Assembly (NCBI GenBank): GCA_963790965.1
Contig: CAWBQO010000006.1
Coordinates: 1,172,572 to 1,236,571, forward strand
Origin: CAWBQO01 sp963790965
Lineage (GTDB): Bacteria > Bacteroidota > Rhodothermia > Rhodothermales > DASSAV01
DNA length: 64,000 nt
Direction: 5' to 3'
Part shown: positions 35,464-44,803 of the stretch, piece after piece
How the letters are laid out: every line of letters begins with the position of its first letter
Numbering within the stretch: position 1 is the stretch's first letter
Position numbers and translations under genes: made by a program
Notes under the pieces: model-generated
Seen by the model: the letters and a program-made list of their open reading frames with translations, nothing else
What the model was told of the DNA's origin: nothing
The model's database searches: none

Positions 35464-36879
35464 ATGAACATGCGCAACAATGTTACAAGACGGCTCCGAT
35501 TGTTAGCGGTGCGGCCGCTGCTCACCCTTCTTTTCCTATCACTCGGCGCGCTGCCCGCTTACGCGCAGGCGTACGGCGACTCGACGGCGATGGGCGGCTT
35601 TGACGAAGTGATGGCGGCTGCCGAAGCGAAAGCGGACGGCGTCGAGCTGCTCGCCGTCCTCGGCGCGGACGTATCTCTGATCGACGGGTCCTCGCCCTCG
35701 TGGGTCTACCTGTTCGGAGTAGACGGGACCGCCAACTTCGTGGCCGTCGTGCGGGACGGCGATACGGTGGCCGCCATCGATGCGAGCGCCCTCGTTGGCG
35801 GAACGATGGTGCTCGGTAACCTCATCGGCGAATACTATTCACCGAAGCCTATCGGAATGAACTGGGTGGACAGCGACACGGCGGTTCGCTCGTCGGATCA
35901 GATCGGCGGGAATGCCTTCAGGTCGAGCCATGAGCAAACCCGTGTCTCGGCCCTCCTCGTGAGCATACCGCTGACGATCTCCATGGGCGACGTGCTGCTC
36001 AACCGGCCGCTATGGCTGGTTACCTATAGCTCGCCGATGGGAGGCGATTATAAGCTCTTCGTGGTCGACGGCGCAACGGGCACGCCGATCATGAGCGTGG
36101 ACCCGACCACGTCTGACTACAACCGCCCGGCCGCTGATGCCGCAAGCACCGACTTCGCGGCGGATGCGATGCTCGTGTCCGTACAGTCCGTCCTGCCGGA
36201 CGTGAGCGCGATGGGCAAGTCGATGCTGTGGGAGTATCTGTATTACTCTCCTAACATGGAATCGTACCAGGCTCTCTACGTCATCGACGGGGCCGTCGTG
36301 ACGACCATGGACCCGCTGCTCATGCCGCCGAGCCACCGCGGACTGCCACAGGAAACCATCAGTCTTGAAGAAGCGCTGTCCATCGGCGTCGATTCTTTGA
36401 CCGTTTATGGAGACGAGATTGGCGCGCTCGTGCAGGCGCGGCTCACGCGCGGCGTTGCCCCGGACGGGAGCGACAACGCCGTCTGGGTGATTAACTACTA
36501 CGTGATCTCGACGCAGCGCTCCTATACCGTCTACGTCGATGCGACGAACGGCAACGTCGTGGTCGTGGGGAATGAAGACGGGAATGGTTCGGAACTGCCG
36601 GAGGCGCTTCGCCTATCGCAGAACTATCCGAATCCGTTTGGGACGGCCACCCGGATTGCGTACACCCTCAAAGAGGCCGGGCAGGCTTCGGTCACCGTCT
36701 ATGACGCGCTCGGCCGCGAGGTCCGGACGCTGACGCAAGGCATGCAGGCAGCGGGTTCGCACGAAGTGGCGTGGGACGGCCGCAACGCTGCCGGAGCCGA
36801 AGCCGCGGGCGGCCTTTACCTGTACCGTCTGCGCTCTGGCAATGAGTCCAGAACGCGCACCATGATTCTCGTGCGGTAA
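35464..36879 (+). CDS. T9SS type A sorting domain protein of unknown function
   Basis: A 471-residue exported protein. The signal peptide (PLLTLLFLSLGALPAYAQA) is followed by ~370 residues with repeated short beta-rich motifs such as YKLFVVDGATGTPIM and YTVYVDATNGNVVVV, reminiscent of PepSY-like domains, although this is only a resemblance. From ~380 onward LPEALRLSQNYPNPF starts a T9SS sorting domain ending TMILVR. The distance to the ferritin-like operon is short but a terminator intervenes. Confidence 0.75.
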   Translation: MNMRNNVTRRLRLLAVRPLLTLLFLSLGALPAYAQAYGDSTAMGGFDEVMAAAEAKADGVELLAVLGADVSLIDGSSPSWVYLFGVDGTANFVAVVRDGDTVAAIDASALVGGTMVLGNLIGEYYSPKPIGMNWVDSDTAVRSSDQIGGNAFRSSHEQTRVSALLVSIPLTISMGDVLLNRPLWLVTYSSPMGGDYKLFVVDGATGTPIMSVDPTTSDYNRPAADAASTDFAADAMLVSVQSVLPDVSAMGKSMLWEYLYYSPNMESYQALYVIDGAVVTTMDPLLMPPSHRGLPQETISLEEALSIGVDSLTVYGDEIGALVQARLTRGVAPDGSDNAVWVINYYVISTQRSYTVYVDATNGNVVVVGNEDGNGSELPEALRLSQNYPNPFGTATRIAYTLKEAGQASVTVYDALGREVRTLTQGMQAAGSHEVAWDGRNAAGAEAAGGLYLYRLRSGNESRTRTMILVR

Positions 36880-37074
36880 CGGCGAGACTCGGACCTCATG
36901 CTTGGAAGGCACCACCCGTCGGGGCGCGAAGGTTCGTGCCCCGACGGCGTTTGTGGGGGTGCCCGAATCAACCGTCGGCTCCCGGGCGTATCGCTCGAAA
37001 GCGCTTCTAACGCGGCACGTGCGCGCAGGCTCATTCAGATTACTTCGATCCGACTACTTCATCGACTCAAGAAC

Positions 37075-40000
37075 ATGCCTTCCGACCTCTACCAGCCCGG
37101 TCATCGCGTCCGGTTCATTACGGCGGCCAGCCTTTTCGACGGGCATGATGCAGCCATCAACATCATCCGGCGCATGTTGCAGGCTACCGGCGCGGAGGTG
37201 ATTCACCTTGGGCACAACCGCTCGGTCGTCGAGGTCGTGCAGACCGCCATCGAGGAAGATGCGCAGGGAATCGCGGTTTCCTCCTACCAGGGCGGGCATA
37301 TGGAATACTTCCGCTACATGATCGATCTGCTGCGCGAGCGTGGTGCGGGGCGCATCAAAGTGTTCGGGGGAGGCGGCGGTGTGATCGTGCCGGAGGAAAT
37401 CGAGGAGCTACAGGCGTACGGCGTCGCCCGCGTGTTTTCTCCTGAGGACGGCCTGGAGCTGGGCCTCCAGGGCATGATCAACTTGATGGTCGAGGCGTGC
37501 GACTTCTCCACGGCGGACCTCGCCACGGCATCCGCCGACGCGCCCCTCTACAGGCAGCTGACGCGGGCCGAGCAGCGCCGCGCTTCGGCGGCGGAGCCGG
37601 TGCCGGCGGGTGAGGCTACGGAGAGAGACCCTGCGGCCGGGGGCGACGGAAGCCAGGCGCTCACGGCGCAGCGGCCCAATGGAAACGTCCGGACGAACGC
37701 GCCCTCCGTCGGCGTCACAGGCACGGGCGGTGCGGGGAAGTCCACGCTGACCGACGAACTCGTCCGCCGATTCCTGCTCGATTTCCCCGACCTGCACATC
37801 GCCATCCTGTCCGTCGATCCAACCCGCCGCCGGACTGGGGGCGCGCTCCTCGGCGACCGCATCCGCATGAACGCCATCTACGGCGAGCACGCGGACCGCG
37901 TCTATATGCGCTCCTTCGCCACCCGGCAGGCGCACCGAAGCACGTCTGCCGCCCTCAAGGAGAGCATCGACGTGTGCCGGGCCGCGGGCTACCACCTTGT
38001 CCTGCTCGAAACAGCCGGTATCGGCCAGAGCGATACGGAGGTGGCGGACCTGACCGACCTCTCGCTCTACGTCATGACGAGCGACTTTGGCGCGCCCACC
38101 CAGCTCGAAAAGATCGGCATGCTCGACGTGGCGGACCTGGTTGCGCTCAATAAGTTTGAACGGCAAGGCAGCCAGGATGCCCTGCGCGACGTGCGCAAAC
38201 AAGTGCAGCGCAACCGGGGGCTGTTCAGCGAAAGCGTCGCCAATATGCCGGTCTACCCGACCATGGCCTCGCGATTCGGCGATCCGGGCGTGACGCGGCT
38301 CTACCTCGCGCTGCTCGACCGGTTGCGGAAGGACTTCGATATTGAACTCACGTCAACCCTGTTCTCCGGCGAGTCCTTGCCCGAGGAAAACGCCGGGGCA
38401 ATGGCGCTCATTCCGCCCAAACGGAGCCGGTACCTCGGCGACATTGCTGAGGGCGCGCGCGGCTACCGCTCGTGGGCGGAAGCGCAGGTGGAGATCGCGC
38501 GGAAGTGGGGAGAGGCCACGGGCGCGCGCGATCAGGTAGCCCGCTGGGCACCGGAAGACCGCGACATGCTGGAGGATCGGCTCTCAGCGATGGCCGCCCA
38601 CTGGTGGCAGCGCCTCGACGCCCGATGCCGGCGCATTCTGGAAGCGTGGGACGCAGTGGCGGAAGCTTACGGCGGGGAGACGTACACCTACACCGTTCGC
38701 GGCCGCAAGATCGAAGTGCCGCTCAGGACAGAGACGCTTTCAGGCACGCTCGTCCCGCGCGTCGCGCTGCCACGTACCCGGGACGCCGGGGAGCGGCTTC
38801 GCTTCGCGCTTCTCGAAAACCTCCCCGGCTTCTTTCCCTACACGGCCGGGGTCTTTCCGTTCAAACGGGCCAATGAAGACCCGACCCGCATGTTTGCCGG
38901 AGAGGGAAGCCCGGAGCGGACGAACCGGCGCTTTCACCTCGTCTCCGAGGGAATGCCCGCGCGGCGACTCTCCACCGCCTTCGACTCGGTTACGCTCTAC
39001 GGCTTTGATCCCGACGAGCGACCCGACATATACGGCAAAGTGGGCAACGCGGGCGTGTCGGTGCCGACGCTCGACAGCATGAAGAAGCTTTACTCCGGCT
39101 TCGACCTATGCGACCCGGCAACGTCCGTCTCGATGACCATCAACGGCCCGGCCCCGATGATCCTCGCCATGTACATGAACACGGCCGTCGATCAGCAGGT
39201 GGAGCGCTATTTGAAGGAGGAAGGCCAATGGGAAGAGGCCGAAGCGCAAATACGGCGGCATACGAAGGCGGCGTACACGCCCTTTGGCCCGAATGGCAAG
39301 CTCGACGGCCTGCCGCCGGGCCATGATGGAACCGGACTTGGCCTGCTCGGCACCAGCGGGGCGGAACTCGTGCGGTGGGGACTCCTGACGCAAGAGACCT
39401 ACGACCGCATTCAGCAGGAGACCCTTCGGGCGGTGCGCGGAACCGTGCAGGCGGACATTCTCAAAGAAGATCAGGCCCAGAACACGTGCATCTTCTCGAC
39501 TGAGTTCGCCCTGCGGATGATGGGCGACATCCAGGCGTACTTCATCGATCACGAGGTGCGGAACTACTACTCCGTATCGATTTCCGGCTACCACATTGCC
39601 GAGGCCGGAGCGAATCCAATTACGCAGCTGGCCTTCACGCTCGCCAACGGGTTCACGTATGTCGAGTATTACCTCGCGCGCGGCCTCGCCATCGACGAGT
39701 TCGCGCCCAACCTGTCGTTCTTCTTCTCGAACGGAATGGACGCGGAGTACAGCGTCCTCGGGCGAGTGGCGCGGCGCATCTGGGCGGTGGCTATGCGCGA
39801 GCGCTACGGGGCCAACGACCGAAGCCAGAAGCTCAAGTACCACATCCAGACCTCCGGCCGTTCGCTGCACGCGCGCGACATACAGTTCAACGACATCCGA
39901 ACGACGCTTCAGGCGCTCACGGCCGTCTATGACAACTGCAACTCGCTCCACACGAACGCCTATGACGAGGCCATCACGACGCCGACCGAAGAGAGCGTCC

Positions 40001-40536
40001 GCCGTGCCATGGCGATTCAACTCATCATCAACCGCGAGCTTGGCATGGCGATGAACGAGAACCCGCTGCAGGGTGCCTTCATCGTGGACGAGTTGACCGA
40101 TCTGGTGGAAGAGGCTGTCTTGAAAGAGTTCGACCGCATCAACGATCGCGGTGGCGTACTCGGAGCAATGGAGAGCATGTATCAACGGGGCAAGATCCAG
40201 GAGGAGTCCATGCTTTACGAGCACCGCAAGCACTCCGGCGAGCTGCCCGTTATCGGCGTGAACACCTTCCGCGCCGAAGAAGGGGAGGAGGCGGACGGTC
40301 CGCTTGCCCTGATGCGCTCCTCGGACGAGGAGAAAAAGGTGCAGATCGCGGATCTGCGGCGCTTCAAGGAGCGGCACCGGGAGGAAGCGCCCGCAGCGCT
40401 CGCCCGCCTTCAAGAGACGGCGCGCAAGGGCGGCAATCTGTTTGCAGAGCTGATGAAGACGGTGCAGGTATGCTCGCTCGGAGAGATTACGAGCGCGCTC
40501 TTCGAGGTGGGCGGTCAGTACCGGCGGAGCATGTAG
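37075..40536 (+). CDS. icmF: Fused isobutyryl-CoA mutase (B12-dependent acyl-CoA mutase with G-protein chaperone)
   Basis: A 1153-residue fusion. ATG 37075 is chosen because the family N-terminus follows (MPSDLYQPGHRVRFITAASL); the upstream frame is not protein-like. Order: cobalamin-binding domain (FDGHDAAINI with base-on His, SSYQGGHMEY, GGGGGVI), linker, MeaI-type GTPase with P-loop GTGGAGKST (~216-224), then the large mutase domain (~600-1150) with DLCDPATSVSMTINGPAP. It interconverts isobutyryl- and butyryl-CoA or related branched acyl-CoAs; the substrate within the family is not certain. This is unrelated to the T6SS protein of the same name. Confidence 0.95.
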   Translation: MPSDLYQPGHRVRFITAASLFDGHDAAINIIRRMLQATGAEVIHLGHNRSVVEVVQTAIEEDAQGIAVSSYQGGHMEYFRYMIDLLRERGAGRIKVFGGGGGVIVPEEIEELQAYGVARVFSPEDGLELGLQGMINLMVEACDFSTADLATASADAPLYRQLTRAEQRRASAAEPVPAGEATERDPAAGGDGSQALTAQRPNGNVRTNAPSVGVTGTGGAGKSTLTDELVRRFLLDFPDLHIAILSVDPTRRRTGGALLGDRIRMNAIYGEHADRVYMRSFATRQAHRSTSAALKESIDVCRAAGYHLVLLETAGIGQSDTEVADLTDLSLYVMTSDFGAPTQLEKIGMLDVADLVALNKFERQGSQDALRDVRKQVQRNRGLFSESVANMPVYPTMASRFGDPGVTRLYLALLDRLRKDFDIELTSTLFSGESLPEENAGAMALIPPKRSRYLGDIAEGARGYRSWAEAQVEIARKWGEATGARDQVARWAPEDRDMLEDRLSAMAAHWWQRLDARCRRILEAWDAVAEAYGGETYTYTVRGRKIEVPLRTETLSGTLVPRVALPRTRDAGERLRFALLENLPGFFPYTAGVFPFKRANEDPTRMFAGEGSPERTNRRFHLVSEGMPARRLSTAFDSVTLYGFDPDERPDIYGKVGNAGVSVPTLDSMKKLYSGFDLCDPATSVSMTINGPAPMILAMYMNTAVDQQVERYLKEEGQWEEAEAQIRRHTKAAYTPFGPNGKLDGLPPGHDGTGLGLLGTSGAELVRWGLLTQETYDRIQQETLRAVRGTVQADILKEDQAQNTCIFSTEFALRMMGDIQAYFIDHEVRNYYSVSISGYHIAEAGANPITQLAFTLANGFTYVEYYLARGLAIDEFAPNLSFFFSNGMDAEYSVLGRVARRIWAVAMRERYGANDRSQKLKYHIQTSGRSLHARDIQFNDIRTTLQALTAVYDNCNSLHTNAYDEAITTPTEESVRRAMAIQLIINRELGMAMNENPLQGAFIVDELTDLVEEAVLKEFDRINDRGGVLGAMESMYQRGKIQEESMLYEHRKHSGELPVIGVNTFRAEEGEEADGPLALMRSSDEEKKVQIADLRRFKERHREEAPAALARLQETARKGGNLFAELMKTVQVCSLGEITSALFEVGGQYRRSM

Positions 40537-40545
40537 CGTGCCCGG

Positions 40546-41169
40546 TCAGAACGGCAGCATCGGCTGTGAGGACGGTTTGCCCACGCCATCGAGCCGAAGC
40601 ACGCCGAGCCTGATCATCTCCCAGAAACAGCGAATGGTGGCCTCGATATCGGCGGCGGCATCATGCGTTTCCGTCGGCGCGCAACCGAAGAGTTTTTGAT
40701 GAAGCTCCGTTAGCGTGGGCCACTTGGGGCCGTATCGTCCCGGAAGGTTGCAGTAGTTGGTCGACGCCTTCATGGTGCAGACCTTCGTGAGGTCTTCCAA
40801 GCGACACGTGCTCTGCTCGCGGAGCAGCTCGGCCCCGACGATCTTCTCGTCGAAGTCTATGTTGTGCGCCACGAGAAAGTAAGACGACGCTACGGCCTTC
40901 GCGAAGCCGGCGAGGACCTCGTCGAGCGGATGCCCTTCGCGGAGGGCGCGTGCAGTGGTAATTCCGTGGACGCGCGCGGCATCGTCGGGGATGGTGTAAC
41001 CGACCGGGCGGATGATGTACGTCCCGGAAGAGCACGTTCTGCCCGACGCGTCGATCTGCTGCCAAGCGATCTGGACCATGCGCGGCCAGTTGTCGAGGTC
41101 TGTCACCGCCGCGCGGTAGTTGCGGGGAATGCCGGTCGTTTCGGTATCAAAAAAGAGCAGGTTGCGCAT
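40546..41169 (-). CDS. DnaQ-like 3'-5' exonuclease
   Basis: A 207-residue DEDDh exonuclease. FFDTETTGIP supplies the first D and E, HNIDFDEKIV the next D, and HDAAADIEAT the final H and D. This set matches the epsilon-subunit/RNase T fold. There is no polymerase or helicase fusion and the gene stands alone, convergent with icmF at a 9-base gap. It could be an epsilon-like proofreading subunit or a stand-alone nuclease. Confidence 0.9.
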   Translation of the reverse strand: MRNLLFFDTETTGIPRNYRAAVTDLDNWPRMVQIAWQQIDASGRTCSSGTYIIRPVGYTIPDDAARVHGITTARALREGHPLDEVLAGFAKAVASSYFLVAHNIDFDEKIVGAELLREQSTCRLEDLTKVCTMKASTNYCNLPGRYGPKWPTLTELHQKLFGCAPTETHDAAADIEATIRCFWEMIRLGVLRLDGVGKPSSQPMLPF

Positions 41170-41703
41170 GAGCGGTACGGCGGTAACGGCTTGCAGGGGA
41201 AGACGTCACCTATATCGGCACGCGGCGGCGTTCTGACAAGATGTGCAAGGTATGGGTCCGCGCAATGCCCCCTTCTCCCGCCGGGCCGAGGATTTCCCTG
41301 CACCTCAAAGCGCTTTTCCTCCCGGCTTCCCCAATATCTAATGCGTATATAAGGAAGCAACCTGCCCTGTCCGGACCCAACGTAGCACAGACGGAAGAAA
41401 ACTCGGCTCACAGTTGGGGCTGAACACTGGCTATTCAACCCGACGGGGGTGATTGTTACCGGCGGATGCGCAACCGTCCAGTACGACACCACAGGTGCCG
41501 AGTAGTGGAGAGTAGAACATAATACGTGGGTGTGGAACGGAACGGATCCGGAAATTTGCGGTGGCGCGCTGAATCCTCCGAGGCGATCCGGGGGCGATGT
41601 TCGCCAGCGGACTGCCGTTCACCGGCGCAGACCCTTCCGCCCACTGACCCGCTCAAAGACCAAGGGCGCGCTGCCGGATCATTGCCGGGGACTTGTCCGA
41701 ACG
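41170..41703 (+). other. Gene-free stretch between the exonuclease and tRNA-Ala
   Basis: About 530 bases with no convincing gene on either strand. Short frames exist but none has a family motif or consistent codon pattern. No repeat from the other families in the window is obvious here. Confidence 0.5.
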
Positions 41704-41739
41704 AAAAAAGGGCTACGAACCATGCGTCCGTAACCCTTT
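41704..41739 (-). terminator. Terminator downstream of tRNA-Ala
   Basis: On the minus strand AAAGGG-T-TACG pairs with CGTA-G-CCCTTT around an 11-base loop, with a run of T directly after. It ends transcription of the tRNA-Ala gene 15 bases upstream. Confidence 0.8.
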
Positions 41740-41753
41740 GATTTTCTTGAGAG

Positions 41754-41826
41754 TGGAGCTAAGGAGATTCGAACTCCTGACCTCTGCAGTGCGATTGCAG
41801 CGCTCTACCAGCTGAGCTATAGCCCC
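41754..41826 (-). tRNA. tRNA-Ala (anticodon CGC)
   Basis: The minus strand folds as a full cloverleaf: acceptor GGGGCTA/TAGCTCC, D arm GCTC/GAGC, anticodon arm CTGCA-ATCGCAC-TGCAG and T arm AGGAG-TTCGAAT-CTCCT. The anticodon is CGC (Ala). The acceptor contains the G3:U70 wobble pair that identifies alanine tRNAs. CCA is not encoded. Confidence 0.97.
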
Positions 41827-42015
41827 GTTTGGCTGCATGAACGCGCCTTTGTAACGGGCTGTTCCGGCCGGGTCCCTTAAGATAGGCATCGAGCCGCCGG
41901 TGGGGCAAGAGGAGCGAGGAAAACCAATCCGCCCCAACTCCGTAAAGAGGCACGGCCGCCAGACCCTTCGCCAAGGCCAAGGCCCAACTGAAACTCCACC
42001 GCTTCGGCCGTTCCA

Positions 42016-42630
42016 ATGCCCCTCACCGATACCTTCCCGGCCGCTACTGCCGATATCGGCTTCGATCAGGAAGCCGTGCTCCGCGGCGACCATGCCGCCT
42101 TTGAAGCGCTCGTCCACCAGGAAAGCCCCCGCCTCTTTCGCGTCATACAGCGGATCGTGCGGGACGAAGAGGAGTCGCGCAGCATCCTTCAGGAGACGTT
42201 CCTTCAGGCTTATCGCCGCCGTGAAACGTTTCGCGGCGAAGCGAAACTTACGACATGGCTCTACGGAATCGGTATCAATCTCGCCCGTATGTCGCTGCGC
42301 AAGCGGCGACGCATGGAGCCGCTTGAAGAGCAAGAGATCGACCGGCTACAACCGAGTTTCTTTGACGGCGCTTTTGCCGCGCCGCCGCACGAGTGGAGTC
42401 CGGAAAGGCTTGCCGTCCAGTCGGACCACCAGCGCATCGTTCGCGAGGCTATCGAGCGGCTGCCCGAGTCTTACCGGCTCGTCATCATGCTCAGGGATAT
42501 TGAAGAACTCTCGACCGAAGAGGCTGCCGAGATCCTAAAGGTGACGCCCGGCGCGCTGCGCGTGCGCCTGCACCGCGCTCGGCAGGCCCTCCGCGCTCTG
42601 CTTGACCCTTATTTCGGTAAAACGCTATGA
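42016..42630 (+). CDS. ECF-type RNA polymerase sigma factor
   Basis: A 204-residue sigma-70 family member with only regions 2 and 4. Region 2 is seen as FEALVHQESPRLFRVIQRIV, ILQETFLQAYRR and LTTWLYGIGINLAR; region 4 as LPESYRLVIMLRDIEELSTE and TPGALRVRLHRARQALR. The last 4 bases overlap the start of a zinc-finger anti-sigma gene, a typical sigma/anti-sigma operon. It should direct a stress or envelope regulon that cannot be defined here. Confidence 0.93.
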   Translation: MPLTDTFPAATADIGFDQEAVLRGDHAAFEALVHQESPRLFRVIQRIVRDEEESRSILQETFLQAYRRRETFRGEAKLTTWLYGIGINLARMSLRKRRRMEPLEEQEIDRLQPSFFDGAFAAPPHEWSPERLAVQSDHQRIVREAIERLPESYRLVIMLRDIEELSTEEAAEILKVTPGALRVRLHRARQALRALLDPYFGKTL

Positions 42631-42905
42631 AGACCGTCCTCGAAGATGATCGCGCCTCCGGACTCTCCTGCGCAGAGGTGAACGCCTTTCTCGCCGACTA
42701 CGCAGACGGCGGCCTGCAGGCGGATGTGTGCTCGCGCTTCGAAGCGCACGTTGAACGCTGCGCCTCCTGCCGAACGTACCTCGACCAGTACCGGAACACC
42801 ATTCAAATGGTTAAAGGCTGCGGAGACGAACCCTGTCCGCCCCCGGAACCGCTCGTCGAAGCCACCCTGCAGTTCCTCCGCGAGCACTGGCGGGAGAGCG
42901 AATAG
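42627..42905 (+). CDS. Zinc-finger anti-sigma factor (ZAS type)
   Basis: A 92-residue soluble protein with HVERCASCRTYL, the H-x3-C-x2-C motif of ZAS/zf-HC2 anti-sigma domains, preceded by SCAEVNAFLADYADGGL. No transmembrane segment is present, so it resembles soluble redox-type anti-sigmas; extra cysteines in GCGDEPC could contribute. Translationally coupled to the sigma gene by an ATGA overlap. Confidence 0.87.
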   Translation: MKTVLEDDRASGLSCAEVNAFLADYADGGLQADVCSRFEAHVERCASCRTYLDQYRNTIQMVKGCGDEPCPPPEPLVEATLQFLREHWRESE

Positions 42906-43062
42906 AGGCGGGCATCAAAGAAGGCCGCGGCTTGTTTGTCGCGCCGCTTCGGCCGGAGCGGAGAAAACCGCTTCCGAACAGAATCTTCAAAAAACTTGGG
43001 GCGAGGCGGAACAAGGAAGCGGAGCGGCTTGTCATACGGCCCATGAAACGATGTTTCTGATA

Positions 43063-43187
43063 GCTCATCCAGAAGGGTGGAGGGTGCAGGCCCTACGAAA
43101 CCCTGGCAACCGGCCTGGTTCGCTGAAGAGGCGACCGGGACAAGGTGCCAACTCCTGCCTCGCAACAGCGCGCGAGGACAGATGAGC
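43063..43187 (+). promoter_or_regulatory. SAM-I (S-box) riboswitch
   Basis: The P1 stem GCTCATC/GATGAGC is perfect. Inside are the S-box hallmarks AGAAGGGTGGAGGGTGCAGG, GAAACCCTGGCAACC and AAGGTGCCAACTCCTGCC in the right order and spacing. It lies upstream of metY and should sense S-adenosylmethionine. A rho-independent terminator at 43226-43264 forms the expression platform, so high SAM should stop transcription of the methionine genes. Confidence 0.96.
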
Positions 43188-43225
43188 GGAAGGGAAAGCC
43201 CACCCTCCCCAACCGGAGGGCGTAT

Positions 43226-43264
43226 ACCTCTTCCGCAGCATATTGGCGCGGAGGAGGTTTTTTT
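43226..43264 (+). terminator. Terminator of the SAM-I riboswitch expression platform
   Basis: ACCTCTTCCGC pairs with GCGGAGGAGGT (11 pairs, one wobble) across an 11-base loop, followed directly by seven T. A smaller hairpin CCCTCC/GGAGGG at 43203-43220 lies between the aptamer and the terminator and may take part in antitermination. Confidence 0.9.
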
Positions 43265-43389
43265 ATGGACCTCTCTGTCGTCTGCCGCCCTTTGGCCGGG
43301 GCGGAGCTGTCCCCTCGCACGTTCGCGACGCCGGTGAGCCGCCAGACCCCTCGGGTCTCTCTCGCACCTCACTCAACGGACGAACGCAC

Positions 43390-44733
43390 ATGAGCACGAA
43401 CGGCAGCAACGGACAAAGTCGCAAGCCCCACTACGAAACCCTCCAGGTTCACGCCGGGCAAACGCCGGCCCCCGGCACGAACGCCCGGGCCGTACCGATC
43501 TACGCGACCACCTCGTACACCTTCAACGACGCGGATCACGGCGCCAATCTCTTCGCCCTGAAGGAGTTCGGCAACATCTACACCCGCATCATGAACCCCA
43601 CCACGGACGTGTTCGAGCAGCGCATCGCGGCGCTCGAAGGGGGCGTGGGCGCGGTTGCAACCGCGAGCGGACAGGCGGCGCAGTTCCTCACCCTTACAAC
43701 CATTGCGGAGGCGGGCGACAACATCGTCTCTACCTCCTTCCTCTACGGCGGCACGTACAACCAGTTCAAGGTGGCCTTCCCGCGCCTCGGCATCGACGTG
43801 CGCTTCGCCGATGGCGACGATGCCGATTCCATCGAGAGCCTTCTCGACGATCGCACAAAGGCCATCTATCTCGAGACCATCGGCAACCCGCGCTTCAACA
43901 TTCCCGACTTCAAACGTATTTCGGAGATTGCCAAAAAGCACGGCGTCCCGCTGGTAGTGGACAACACCTTCGGCGCGGCCGGGTATCTCTTCCGCCCCAT
44001 CGAGCACGGTGCGGACATCGTGGTCGAGAGCGCCACGAAGTGGATCGGCGGCCATGGCACCACCGTCGGCGGCGTAATTGTCGACGCGGGCACGTTCCCG
44101 TGGGACAATGGGCGCTTCCCGAGCTTCACCTCGCCCTCGCCCGGCTACCATGGACTGAACTTCTGGGAGACTTTCGGTCCAGACGGCGTCCTCGGCGCTA
44201 ACGCCGCCTTCATCATCCGCGCCCGGGTGGAAGGTCTGCGCGACTTCGGACCCGCGCAGAACCCCTTTGGCTCCTTCCTGCTGCTTCAGGGGCTTGAAAC
44301 CCTCTCGTTGCGCGTCGAGCGCTCGTGCGAGAATACGCTGGCGCTGGCGCGCTGGCTGAAGGATCAGGAGCAGGTGGCGTGGGTCAGCTATCCCGGCCTC
44401 GAGGATCATCCCTATCACGAGCGGGCAAAAGAGTACCTGCACAACGGCTTCGGTGCCGTGCTCGCCTTCGGCATCGAGGGCGGACTGGAAGCAGGGCGCG
44501 CGTTCGTAGGAAAGGTCAAGCTCGCCAGTCACCTCGCCAATGTGGGGGACGCCAAGACGCTCGTCATCCACCCGGCCTCCACGACGCATCAGCAGCTCGC
44601 AGCCGAGGCGCAGGTGGCGGCGGGCGTGACGCAGGACCTCATCCGCGTCTCCGTCGGCATCGAGCACATCGAGGATATCCGCGACGACTTCGCCCAGGCA
44701 CTCGCCGCTGTGACCGCCCCGGTGGCCGCGTAA
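43390..44733 (+). CDS. metY: O-acetylhomoserine aminocarboxypropyltransferase (sulfhydrylase)
   Basis: A 447-residue PLP enzyme that converts O-acetylhomoserine and sulfide to homocysteine. The start at 43390 is chosen because the upstream frame runs into the riboswitch terminator. HYETLQVHAGQTP, YTRIMNPTTDVFEQRIAALE and ESATKWIGGHGTTVGG (with the PLP lysine) are typical of MetY. It is the first gene after the SAM-I riboswitch and the source of its substrate is the next gene, metX. Confidence 0.95.
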   Translation: MSTNGSNGQSRKPHYETLQVHAGQTPAPGTNARAVPIYATTSYTFNDADHGANLFALKEFGNIYTRIMNPTTDVFEQRIAALEGGVGAVATASGQAAQFLTLTTIAEAGDNIVSTSFLYGGTYNQFKVAFPRLGIDVRFADGDDADSIESLLDDRTKAIYLETIGNPRFNIPDFKRISEIAKKHGVPLVVDNTFGAAGYLFRPIEHGADIVVESATKWIGGHGTTVGGVIVDAGTFPWDNGRFPSFTSPSPGYHGLNFWETFGPDGVLGANAAFIIRARVEGLRDFGPAQNPFGSFLLLQGLETLSLRVERSCENTLALARWLKDQEQVAWVSYPGLEDHPYHERAKEYLHNGFGAVLAFGIEGGLEAGRAFVGKVKLASHLANVGDAKTLVIHPASTTHQQLAAEAQVAAGVTQDLIRVSVGIEHIEDIRDDFAQALAAVTAPVAA

Positions 44734-44754
44734 AATGTACATGATCTCGGGAAA

Positions 44755-44787
44755 GGGGAGAGGCTGCCATTTGAAGCGGCCTCTCCC
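44755..44787 (+). other. Intercistronic hairpin between metY and metX
   Basis: GGGAGAGGC and GCCTCTCCC form a 9-bp GC-rich stem around a 14-base loop. Only TTCC follows, so strong termination is not expected; it may tune the relative amounts of metY and metX mRNA. Confidence 0.55.
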
Positions 44788-44803
44788 TTCCCTCAACATC
44801 AGG

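Noticed and set aside
36898..37074. Upstream extension of icmF
   Set aside because: The extra 59 codons resemble nothing in the family and the cobalamin domain begins right after ATG 37075.
37075..40536. Type VI secretion IcmF reading
   Set aside because: Cobalamin-binding, G-protein and mutase motifs identify the acyl-CoA mutase; the shared name is coincidental.
41103..41492. 129-codon minus-strand frame upstream of the exonuclease
   Set aside because: No motif or signal peptide, and it overlaps the start of the exonuclease gene.
43243..43389. Upstream extension of the metY reading frame
   Set aside because: It overlaps the riboswitch terminator and encodes no conserved residues; ATG 43390 precedes the family N-terminus.
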